Positions 47,551 through 54,404 of a stretch of 64,000 bases of DNA are shown piece by piece. The notes beneath the pieces are model-generated. The model saw only the letters and a program-made list of their open reading frames with translations. It searched no databases and was not told the origin of the DNA. Where the stretch lies: the IMG/VR virus record IMGVR_UViG_3300027963_000035, positions 186,001 through 250,000 of that record; one strand, given 5' to 3'. Every line of letters starts with the position of its first letter. Position 1 is the stretch's first letter. This DNA is from a virus. A program made the translations under genes and the position numbers.

Positions 47551-48248
47551 CTATTAAGATATTCCTTGTCTTCGGATTCTTTTTTCTTTCCAAAACAATT
47601 AAGAATATGAAAATCCTCAATGTTCTTTGGAAGAACATCCTTTAAAACATGAACACTATAGAGATAGGCTTCCCTCATGTTTCCCTTTTTAAGGAAGATC
47701 TTATCCTCAGTTTCTTTACTTAGCCTTCCATGATCAAAGGCATAATATAAAGCCCACTTTGGATCAAATTTTGATGCAATCTTAGCCAGAACAGATTCAT
47801 CCTCTAACTTATTTCCGGCAGCAAGATCGAGAATAAACCTATTAAATTCTCTATTGGGCTTAGTTGTATAACTGGGCGAGGTGTAATCCGATCTTAGAAG
47901 AGAGTTTTCATCTCCGTATCCAAAATCTTTGCCTACTTCTTCAATTAAACTCGCACAAGCCTGTACAATTTCCCTATCTAGCTTCTTACCACTAGGATTG
48001 TTACTTACACCATCATAATCCTCTAGTTCATCATCATAGCAATCTTCATAAGGACTCCAAGAATAACCATTGACGCTTTCAAGTCTTACACTATCGTAGT
48101 AATTGCTATCATCATATTCATTGGTTACAGAGAAGCCAATTGAATTAAGCTCGGGAACACTCCTGAACAATGAACTGATAAGTTGCCTATCGCTAATGAT
48201 ACTCTTGAGAGTTTCCCTGATATCGTTATTCTTATAAAACTCGAGCAT
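47514..48248 (-). CDS. Uncharacterised acidic protein with repeat-family C-terminus
   Basis: A 244-aa protein. The N-terminal 150 residues are acidic with no known family. The C-terminal part (KFDPKWALYYAFDHGRL, EAYLYSVHVLKDVLPKNIE) resembles two decayed YA-x-VLKGRW repeats. It overlaps the plus-strand nucleotidyltransferase end by 37 nt. Confidence 0.6.
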   Translation of the reverse strand: MLEFYKNNDIRETLKSIISDRQLISSLFRSVPELNSIGFSVTNEYDDSNYYDSVRLESVNGYSWSPYEDCYDDELEDYDGVSNNPSGKKLDREIVQACASLIEEVGKDFGYGDENSLLRSDYTSPSYTTKPNREFNRFILDLAAGNKLEDESVLAKIASKFDPKWALYYAFDHGRLSKETEDKIFLKKGNMREAYLYSVHVLKDVLPKNIEDFHILNCFGKKKESEDKEYLNSYLEFKKTLVVE

Positions 48249-48249
48249 T

Positions 48250-48879
48250 TTAAAACCTATACTTCCTTGAAGGATGACGGAATTTTATTTGCCAACTATT
48301 ATTGCTTTTTTGACCAGCACAATCCTTTAGGACGCTATCTCTCTTTTTTAACACAAAGCCTTCATCAACATCTTTATCTTTGATATTGTTGAAGAGATCT
48401 AGGATACCTTCTTCGATATTTTTTGCAAGCCAAAATCTTGGCTCAATTTCAAAGTGGCTGTATTCTTCTTTTTTATTTTCAGGATGGAAAATATCTCTCA
48501 GAAGATTCTGCCGTTCAGTAAAAGTCTTTCCATAAAGTTCTTCGGAGTTATGGACGATAATATCAAAGATATAAACAGTGTCCTTGATGCTGGTTGTTTT
48601 GCTGTGAATTACTTCACCAACAAGAACGTGCCACTTATCGGCCGGAAGATACTTTGTGAAACAATCCCTAAAATAGTTGGAAAATTCCCACTGTTTATGG
48701 TTATCATTGTGGCGAGTCATTGCAATAAAATCTTTGGGATGATTGATTGCAAAGATGCTACAAGTGCCATTCTTCTTGTATTGCCCAGTATACCCCGACT
48801 TTTCAAACACCGGGATTCTATCCGGCGGCAGGGCATTTTCCGGGCGAGGCGGATAAAGATATTTAAAACTATCGTACAT
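48250..48879 (-). CDS. Ligase-fold nucleotidyltransferase
   Basis: A 209-aa protein with covalent nucleotidyltransferase motifs: YTGQYKKNGTCS (motif I, K-x-N-G, in place of KxDG), VLVGEVIH (III), DEGFVLKKRD (IV) and WQIKFR (V). This is the catalytic core of DNA/RNA ligases and capping enzymes. No OB-fold or WGR is seen, so it may be an RNA ligase-like minimal enzyme. A larger DNA ligase is at 59422. Confidence 0.75.
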   Translation of the reverse strand: MYDSFKYLYPPRPENALPPDRIPVFEKSGYTGQYKKNGTCSIFAINHPKDFIAMTRHNDNHKQWEFSNYFRDCFTKYLPADKWHVLVGEVIHSKTTSIKDTVYIFDIIVHNSEELYGKTFTERQNLLRDIFHPENKKEEYSHFEIEPRFWLAKNIEEGILDLFNNIKDKDVDEGFVLKKRDSVLKDCAGQKSNNSWQIKFRHPSRKYRF

Positions 48880-48886
48880 AATTACT

Positions 48887-49051
48887 TTACTTTACATACT
48901 CCAAGTATTCATTTTCAACAAGGCAATCCCTACAAACCTTTTCCTTTGTATACGCACCGCACTCGCTGCAAAAACTATTCTTGTTATTAACGTAATTCTT
49001 CTTAATGACCTTTTCAAGAACCTTCTGGTCGATCCAATCTTTATCTTTCAT
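48887..49051 (-). CDS. Small zinc-ribbon protein (54 aa)
   Basis: ATG at 49051, TAA at 48887. The 54 residues start MKDKDWIDQKVLEKVIKKNY and include FCSECG and VCRDC, a four-Cys zinc ribbon. A motif copy lies 42 nt upstream, so it begins the operon with the nucleotidyltransferase. Confidence 0.65.
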   Translation of the reverse strand: MKDKDWIDQKVLEKVIKKNYVNNKNSFCSECGAYTKEKVCRDCLVENEYLEYVK

Positions 49052-49090
49052 GTTTCTCTCTATTGTTTTTTGAGTCTCTCTGACAAGAGA

Positions 49091-49630
49091 CTACCGTACC
49101 TGAGAGAAACTCTTCTTGATAAAATTCTTTGGCTTTATGTAATCTGTTGCCATTAAACGCACAAAGATTCGTCGGCCATCCTTTTCGCAAACAACACCTT
49201 TATGGGGATCTTTACTGGAGTATACAACAAAAGTTTCCTCGGGCACTTCAAAAGATTCTTTGTCCTTTAGAAGTAGCTCCAGAAATTTATTCTGCTCATC
49301 TCTCGAACTTGGAAAACCCTCTAAATTAAATTGTTCTTTAGGGAACAAAGTTCTATTTGGCCCGCTAACCCAAAGACAATATTGATTATTGCTTTCATAT
49401 TCACCATCAACATGATAGCGAACATCGACACAAGTCTTTTGATTTTTCTTGTGGTCTTTAATGATTAGATCCACAAGATAATATTTATGATCATTATTCA
49501 GATGAGTTTTCATTCTGAGTAGTAAATCAGAGAATTCAGGGAAGTCTTTCACGAATTTGTTAAATGAATAGTCTTTAACAAAGACTTCGCCAGACTTTGA
49601 TTTGAATTTATAGTTTTCTAGAATTTGCAC
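49091..49630 (-). CDS. Uncharacterised 179-aa protein
   Basis: A basic protein with many predicted strands and no recognised family. Its last codons (SFSQVR) are encoded by the next motif copy. A motif copy also lies 21 nt upstream of its start. Confidence 0.6.
   Translation of the reverse strand: MQILENYKFKSKSGEVFVKDYSFNKFVKDFPEFSDLLLRMKTHLNNDHKYYLVDLIIKDHKKNQKTCVDVRYHVDGEYESNNQYCLWVSGPNRTLFPKEQFNLEGFPSSRDEQNKFLELLLKDKESFEVPEETFVVYSSKDPHKGVVCEKDGRRIFVRLMATDYIKPKNFIKKSFSQVR
49093..49112 (-). promoter_or_regulatory. Copy of the 20-bp promoter-like motif in a coding end
   Basis: Minus-strand sense GAGTTTCTCTCAGGTACGGT. It overlaps the 3' end of the gene at 49091 and lies 42 nt upstream of the zinc-ribbon gene. 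Confidence 0.75.
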
Positions 49631-49650
49631 GGCTTCTCTCCTGAACAGGA

Positions 49651-49669
49651 ACCGTACCGGAGGGAAAGG
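49651..49669 (-). promoter_or_regulatory. Copy of the 20-bp promoter-like motif
   Basis: Minus-strand sense CTTTCCCTCCGGTACGGT, 21 nt upstream of the start at 49630. Confidence 0.8.
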
Positions 49670-49675
49670 ATTTCT

Positions 49676-50272
49676 TTAACTATCGTCTTCAATAAGTCCT
49701 TGGGCAAAGTCGTCTCCAAAACCTTTTTGACTATAATAAATAAATATCCATTGCTCGCCTACTTCTCTGCCGTCGAACCCATAATCCTTTAATAATTTAT
49801 ACCACCAAGATGGACTATTTTTGTTGTCTTTTATAACTACTTTACATTTTTGTCTTGGGGTGCCTTGGCTGCCTAGTTTTTCGAATATTCTAGAGAGTAA
49901 ACTTTCGATTACTTTTTTTGCATCCTTTTTTGTATTTAAAATCAAGATTTGATAAAATGTATTTGTTGAAGCAAAGATGACAAAACCTATTATTTCTCCA
50001 TCTTTATCTTCACAAACCAAGCCGAGCATATTAGGATCGCTTAAAGAATCCTCCAAATCTTTCTTTATTCGCTTCTTTTCAGATTGGGCCTTACCACGAC
50101 AAGCTATTTCGGCAACAGCCTCTATATCCCTTCTTATCATCCACCTGGAGGCGTATATGGGCTTCGGCTTATTTACTTCATCCAATAATTTAAAACTGGT
50201 GGCTCTATTGAATAGCCCCTTTTGTACTATTGGATTTCCTTGCTCGCTATAGAATTCAAAATAAGACAGCAT
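49676..50272 (-). CDS. GNAT-like acetyltransferase with sequestered start
   Basis: A 198-aa protein. SRWMIRRDIEAVAEIA, LGLVCEDKDGEIIGFVIFA and YKLLKDYGFDG resemble the strands and acetyl-CoA region of GNAT enzymes such as RimI, although motif A is weak. Its start codon lies inside a 16-bp hairpin (50268-50306), so translation is likely regulated by RNA structure. Confidence 0.65.
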   Translation of the reverse strand: MLSYFEFYSEQGNPIVQKGLFNRATSFKLLDEVNKPKPIYASRWMIRRDIEAVAEIACRGKAQSEKKRIKKDLEDSLSDPNMLGLVCEDKDGEIIGFVIFASTNTFYQILILNTKKDAKKVIESLLSRIFEKLGSQGTPRQKCKVVIKDNKNSPSWWYKLLKDYGFDGREVGEQWIFIYYSQKGFGDDFAQGLIEDDS

Positions 50273-50306
50273 AAATATTATAATTTTCCTTTATAATATT
50301 TATGCT
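50268..50306 (-). promoter_or_regulatory. 16-bp hairpin sequestering the start codon, ribosome site in the loop
   Basis: On the minus strand AGCATAAATATTATAA (50306-50291) pairs perfectly with TTATAATATTTATGCT (50283-50268). The 7-nt loop AGGAAAA contains the Shine-Dalgarno element, and the ATG of the 49676-50272 gene is in the 3' arm. An AU-only stem of this kind could act as a thermosensor or a translation switch. Confidence 0.8.
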
Positions 50307-50328
50307 ATCGGTATTTAAAACGAAAAAA

Positions 50329-50616
50329 TTAATCCTTGTATGGAATTATTTTTTTTCTGACAAAATACAAATTTATGAAAAATCCACAAAAAGCAGAAAA
50401 AATATTGCTCACTCCTGGATATGTGGTATCTTGGAGGGGATTAATAAACAAACTCACAAAGAGACTAATCCAAAAACTACTACATTCGTGACACAACAAA
50501 GCTGTTCTTATGTATGGAACTTTTGCCACCATGTTCCTAAAAGGAACACTTGCATCAGTATCGCTCCAACCATAAGCAACTCCCAAACAAGTTATTAAAT
50601 AGATTAAAAAAATCAT
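50329..50616 (-). CDS. DUF1360-like membrane protein
   Basis: A 95-aa protein with about three membrane segments and the ALLCHECSSFWISL motif (Cys pair followed by aromatic helix) typical of DUF1360 phage/bacterial proteins. Function unknown. It overlaps the upstream stop by 4 nt. Confidence 0.68.
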   Translation of the reverse strand: MIFLIYLITCLGVAYGWSDTDASVPFRNMVAKVPYIRTALLCHECSSFWISLFVSLFINPLQDTTYPGVSNIFSAFCGFFINLYFVRKKIIPYKD

Positions 50617-51023
50617 AGAAAATATACTTTTAGTGAATCTCCATTTTCTACAACACTAAATGCACGGAAATACTTCCCACCACTTGTAATTTCTTGTGCA
50701 AAAGTCTTCCAAGCCTCATCTCCCTTACTGACAGTCAAAATCCTACCTGAGTAATTATTGTCAATTCTCTGAGTTTTTATTTTTTGAAGCTCAGTATTTA
50801 GAGAATTGGGGTCTTTAATATACTTGTTAAGTACTCCTGGAGACTCCTCTAATTTAGTTGTAAAGAACTTGACCACTCTTCCTCTGCAACTGCAGTTTGG
50901 ATTTGTTCTAAACGTAACTAAATCTGCAAGAATATCTGGGAAATCTGATTTAAGTGATTCAAACGTTGAATCATCTTTCATTAAAATTGGTAGCGCATCA
51001 TTAACATTAGAAACATCAATCAT
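50613..51023 (-). CDS. Uncharacterised 136-aa protein
   Basis: It contains PNCSCRGRVVKFF and a C-terminal VSKGDEAWKTFAQEI segment. Small phage proteins with a CxC(R/K)GR core look similar. Function unknown. Confidence 0.6.
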   Translation of the reverse strand: MIDVSNVNDALPILMKDDSTFESLKSDFPDILADLVTFRTNPNCSCRGRVVKFFTTKLEESPGVLNKYIKDPNSLNTELQKIKTQRIDNNYSGRILTVSKGDEAWKTFAQEITSGGKYFRAFSVVENGDSLKVYFL

Positions 51024-51083
51024 TTTTTACTCCTTTTTTTAAAAGAATTGTTAAGTTTAATATAGTCTTTTTTAAATCAAAAA

Positions 51084-51374
51084 TCAAGAAAGAACTGCTT
51101 TTATTGATTGCGGTTCCATTAGAACCTTATCTCTTTCGCTATCATCATAATTTGGGACGGGTACGCCAGTGCCAGATAGCAATACTCTGTCGCCAACCTT
51201 GAATCCGTAATCTTCTTTAAGCATTGGTCCAACCGCCAATACAATTGCCTGGAAATCCCGCATTGTCTTAGAGGCTTCATTTAAAATAATCTTTGTACCA
51301 AGCATTTCTTGGGCACTTAAAAGTTCAAGTAATACTTGATATCCACATGGTGAACACTGTTTAACTTTGCTCAT
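51084..51374 (-). CDS. GroES/gp31-like co-chaperonin
   Basis: A 96-aa protein, the usual GroES length. GYQVLLELL (start of the fold), ILNEASKTMRDFQAIVLAVGPM, FKVGDRVLLSG and a C-terminal PQSIKAVL fit the Cpn10 beta-barrel. The mobile-loop region is present (residues 22-35), but its hydrophobic tripeptide is not obvious. It probably caps host GroEL to fold phage proteins, as T4 gp31 does. Confidence 0.85.
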   Translation of the reverse strand: MSKVKQCSPCGYQVLLELLSAQEMLGTKIILNEASKTMRDFQAIVLAVGPMLKEDYGFKVGDRVLLSGTGVPVPNYDDSERDKVLMEPQSIKAVLS

Positions 51375-51473
51375 ATTTTCTTTCTTTCTTTTTAAATTAA
51401 TAAAGTTCTTCAAATATTATAGTGTAAAATTTTATTTTAGTAAAGAGTAAATTTCAAAATTATTATCAGAAGG

Positions 51474-51480
51474 ATAAATA
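51474..51480 (+). promoter_or_regulatory. T4-late-like box ATAAATA
   Basis: GATAAATA precedes the plus-strand gene at 51515 by 34 nt, with a strong AAGGAGGT ribosome site between. Confidence 0.5.
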
Positions 51481-51514
51481 CTATGTAGTTCAAACTTTTA
51501 TCAAGGAGGTAAAG

Positions 51515-51769
51515 ATGAACAATAACTTAGAGATTGTGGATTCAAGCAAGGATAAAGAAACATTTGTTTATTATGTGTCAAGAATAAACAAAAAAATTCC
51601 TTGGCCAAGCAATTCAAACATTGCTGTATTTGCTCTAAAGGATGAGCCAAATAGAGACCAATTAATCAAGCGTTTTAGAATGCTTACAATAGGAGACAAC
51701 AACGTTAAAGTAGTTGCAGTAAACAATCCATTTGCAGAAAATGTTTATAAAAGCGATGAAGATAAATAA
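51515..51769 (+). CDS. Uncharacterised 84-aa protein
   Basis: A plus-strand gene with AAGGAGGTAAAG directly before the ATG and a terminator directly after its stop. A soluble alpha/beta protein with no recognised family. Confidence 0.65.
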   Translation: MNNNLEIVDSSKDKETFVYYVSRINKKIPWPSNSNIAVFALKDEPNRDQLIKRFRMLTIGDNNVKVVAVNNPFAENVYKSDEDK

Positions 51770-51771
51770 AA

Positions 51772-51805
51772 AAAAAGGTATCCAGATCACTCTGGGTACC
51801 TTTTT
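51772..51805. terminator. Bidirectional terminator
   Basis: AAAAAGGTATCCAGA / TCTGGGTACCTTTTT forms a hairpin with T-tracts on both strands. It separates the convergent genes at 51515 and 51787, and the latter's stop lies inside it. Confidence 0.88.
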
Positions 51806-52032
51806 CTATAAACTTTTTCTAATAAACTTGTAAATTCAAATTTATTTTCTGCTTCTTCTGTTCTGAATCCACGTTCATCAACATGAATGTAGTCTGAATG
51901 GCTGCATATCCATTGCGGACCCAATATAAGAATAAGGCAATATGCTGCCTCTTCTGGATCTGATTGGTCTGTGATGAGTGATTTATTTCTATATTTTACA
52001 TAGTATTTTGGCATGTGCTTATTGTAGCACAT
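51787..52032 (-). CDS. Uncharacterised 81-aa protein
   Basis: A soluble protein with several Tyr/His/Asp residues. The start may be at MPKYYVKY (52017). No family is recognised. Confidence 0.55.
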   Translation of the reverse strand: MCYNKHMPKYYVKYRNKSLITDQSDPEEAAYCLILILGPQWICSHSDYIHVDERGFRTEEAENKFEFTSLLEKVYRKRYPE

Positions 52033-52045
52033 TTAATATGTTTAA

Positions 52046-52327
52046 TCAATCCATCATAAGAGGATTAATACTTCTCAGAACTTCCTCCCTATCCAAAGTG
52101 ATGGTGACTCTCTGGCCGGAGGTTTGCCATTCAACCCAAGCACGGCAACAGCCGCATAGAGGCTCGTATTCTTCGCATGGAGGCCCAAAATAACTCTGGA
52201 CTTCGTTGTAAGTCATTGGGAGGGTAACATCAACATGATTGATGCTATGACCGTATTTTGCTTTAAGTGCCTCCAATTGTTTTTTGGAGCCCTCCATGAG
52301 TTTATTTTTTTTATTTTTTTTAGCCAT
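52046..52327 (-). CDS. Uncharacterised basic protein with CGCC pair
   Basis: A 93-aa protein with a Lys-rich start, then MTYNEVQSYFGPPCEEYEPLCGCCRAWVEW and a short tail. The QSxFGxPxEEYxxxxGxxRxWxxW layout resembles small lipoprotein-like DUFs. Function unknown. Confidence 0.6.
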   Translation of the reverse strand: MAKKNKKNKLMEGSKKQLEALKAKYGHSINHVDVTLPMTYNEVQSYFGPPCEEYEPLCGCCRAWVEWQTSGQRVTITLDREEVLRSINPLMMD

Positions 52328-52337
52328 TATGTTAACT

Positions 52338-52541
52338 TTAATAATGCTCCCTAGTCACCCATGAGTCTATATCGAGACCAAACTCAATACCAATTTCACA
52401 CAATTTGGAAAAAACTTTGTTTTGATTTTTGGTAAATTGATCTTTATTGCCCCAATAATTACCATCTTGTATGTTGCCGATAACCAAGTCGGCTAAATAA
52501 CGAAGTTCAGTTTTTGTTAATTCTAATTCGGTGGTTTTCAT
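52338..52541 (-). CDS. Uncharacterised 67-aa protein
   Basis: An N-terminal TELELTKTELRYLADLVIGN helix followed by a polar end, a pattern common in small phage proteins. TAATG-coupled to the upstream gene. Confidence 0.55.
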   Translation of the reverse strand: MKTTELELTKTELRYLADLVIGNIQDGNYWGNKDQFTKNQNKVFSKLCEIGIEFGLDIDSWVTREHY

Positions 52542-52693
52542 TAATTCTCCGTAGCATCATCAATATACCAATCATATTCTCCATCCTTGGCAAATTCTTT
52601 CAAATCACCACTAAGACTATCAATAGCAAAAGTAGCGTCCTCGCTATTAGCATCTTTAATTTCGGGGAAATCAAATACTACATAAACTTTCAT
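52541..52693 (-). CDS. Small acidic protein (50 aa)
   Basis: ATG at 52693, TAA at 52541. The 50 residues start MKVYVVFDFPEIKDANSEDA, a beta-alpha pattern known from small phage proteins. Its stop overlaps the next ATG. Confidence 0.6.
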   Translation of the reverse strand: MKVYVVFDFPEIKDANSEDATFAIDSLSGDLKEFAKDGEYDWYIDDATEN

Positions 52694-52729
52694 TTTATCA
52701 CCTGAATATAACTTGTTATATTTAATATA

Positions 52730-54055
52730 TCACTCTTTGAAAAGCAGACCACGATCCGCTAACAGGCTGCAAATCTTTTTCATATCTGCTTTTTTGGGCT
52801 CATTATTTCCACGAGCCTTGAACTGAACAATGTTCTTTCTTGCAACTTCAACATTATAAATCATTTCATTGGTATTCTTGTCCATGACTGCAAATACAAC
52901 TGTCTTGGCCTTCAAAACATTGTCAGCATAACCGTGGATGCAGTTCTGCATAATATTAGTCCACTCTTTGAGATCGTAATTTGTATTGGGCATCAACAAT
53001 CTCATATCGTCAACTTCATGTTCATTGAGACTCCAAAAGTCAGGGAAATTTTCCTTGATTTTAAGATCGAATTCGGGATCCTGCAACTTGGCAGTTTCCT
53101 TGTTAAGATAGTTAAGGATTTCATCTGCGTTGTTTACAAGACCAACCTGTTGAACGTCCAGGTTAATGGTTTCCTTCAACCTTGGGTATTGATCCCCGAT
53201 TTCAATGAATGCGGCCTGACGAGTTGAACTCTTGAGAAAATTAAGGATTTTCTTTTGGTTGTAAGATCCGTCTTTTTCTCTTGTGTAATCTTTAATAAAA
53301 CTATTCAAACCGCTATAGCCGGCAATATCTCCGAAGTCAACGTTAAAGATATTCTTTTCAATAACTTCATAAAGATTGTCTGCATGAAGAGCATCCTTGA
53401 AGGCTTCTCCAAAAAAGAAAAACCTATAGTCCAAGAAATTATTATCAGGCTTGAAAATATTCTGCAGTGCAAGTTTCTTGAGTTTCTTAGCACTAAATCC
53501 GAAAACACTTTCAAGAACCTCATCAAGATTTTTACGATTGCTAAATGCTGTGAAATATTTCTCGGGACAATTAGCAATATTATAAAAATGAATATGAGAA
53601 TCAGATTGATTCTTTTTATTCAAAACACTATTTGTCTGATCTGAATTGTTGTTTGAATAAATCAGATAGAACCCATCCTCGGTAACAGGATAGGCACTGT
53701 TCTCAATAAGAGCCTGAATCATTTCAGAGGCAGCATGATCATCGACCCTATTCTTTAGATTATACCAGAAGTTGAAAAGACTTTTGAATACCCAACTTGT
53801 TTCTTTGAAAAGAAGAAACTGATTGCCCAATATGCTCGGGATAGGATCCTTGCCATAATGGACAAGTCCATCAATAACCGTGAAACCATCTTTATTGAGA
53901 TTCTTGGTAGGATTAATAGCATCCGCAACCAATTCAAACTTACCTTCATTCAGGTATGTCTTAATCTTATCATACCTATAGTCATTATTGCTAATGGTAT
54001 AAGTTTGACCCGAAGTATTTATAACAATTGAATTGGAAAGAAGATAGTATTTCAT
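52730..54055 (-). CDS. rIIB-like protein with PcfJ-like C-terminus
   Basis: A 441-aa protein. Residues about 85-150 (LFNFWYNLKNRVDDHAASEMIQALIENSAYPVTEDGFYLIY) resemble the conserved region of rIIB-type proteins of large phages. The C-terminus (WTNIMQNCIHGYADNV, KTVVFAVMDKN, YNVEVARKNIVQFKARGNNEP) is PcfJ-like. The rIIA-like gene lies upstream with one small gene between, matching the rIIA-rIIB order. rII proteins affect lysis inhibition and exclusion in T4, with unclear mechanism. A motif copy lies 78 nt upstream. Confidence 0.68.
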   Translation of the reverse strand: MKYYLLSNSIVINTSGQTYTISNNDYRYDKIKTYLNEGKFELVADAINPTKNLNKDGFTVIDGLVHYGKDPIPSILGNQFLLFKETSWVFKSLFNFWYNLKNRVDDHAASEMIQALIENSAYPVTEDGFYLIYSNNNSDQTNSVLNKKNQSDSHIHFYNIANCPEKYFTAFSNRKNLDEVLESVFGFSAKKLKKLALQNIFKPDNNFLDYRFFFFGEAFKDALHADNLYEVIEKNIFNVDFGDIAGYSGLNSFIKDYTREKDGSYNQKKILNFLKSSTRQAAFIEIGDQYPRLKETINLDVQQVGLVNNADEILNYLNKETAKLQDPEFDLKIKENFPDFWSLNEHEVDDMRLLMPNTNYDLKEWTNIMQNCIHGYADNVLKAKTVVFAVMDKNTNEMIYNVEVARKNIVQFKARGNNEPKKADMKKICSLLADRGLLFKE

Positions 54056-54393
54056 GATTTCTTAGAGTTAATATAAAAGATCAATTCTTTTAGGATTTTT
54101 TCGTTTTCCTCGTCCACCTGCTCTGGTGTCATACCGTACCGGAAGGAACCTTTCGGGCTTATACCCGCACACAGCATCAGCGGATATTTGTCGTTGATCC
54201 TATCCTCCAAGACATTCAATTCCTTCATCAAGGACATTAAATTTTCTTTGACCTTGTAGTAGTTCTTAAATATATCACATTCGATTTTATCTTTATATTT
54301 TTCAAGTCTAAAAGTATGTTTAGTTTGAAAAAATTCATCGTTCTTATCAAAGCTTCTTCCACCACAAACGATTGTCCATATTTCTTTGATCAC
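54052..54393 (-). CDS. Stand-alone copy of the rIIA C-terminal region
   Basis: A 113-aa protein whose C-terminal 70 residues match the last part of the rIIA-like protein just upstream: VLEDRINDKYPLMLCAG, then YGM...DEENEKILKELIFYIN versus KLENEINSKYPLLRCIS, then YGY...DEAGRKNREMNDLVFYIN. It appears to be a partial tandem duplication kept as a separate gene. A promoter-like motif lies inside it. Confidence 0.7.
   Translation of the reverse strand: MIKEIWTIVCGGRSFDKNDEFFQTKHTFRLEKYKDKIECDIFKNYYKVKENLMSLMKELNVLEDRINDKYPLMLCAGISPKGSFRYGMTPEQVDEENEKILKELIFYINSKKS
54133..54152 (-). promoter_or_regulatory. Copy of the 20-bp promoter-like motif inside a gene
   Basis: Minus-strand sense AGGTTCCTTCCGGTACGGT. 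It is inside the rIIA-tail gene and 78 nt upstream of the rIIB-like start. Confidence 0.75.
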
Positions 54394-54404
54394 GGCTTAT
54401 CTCC

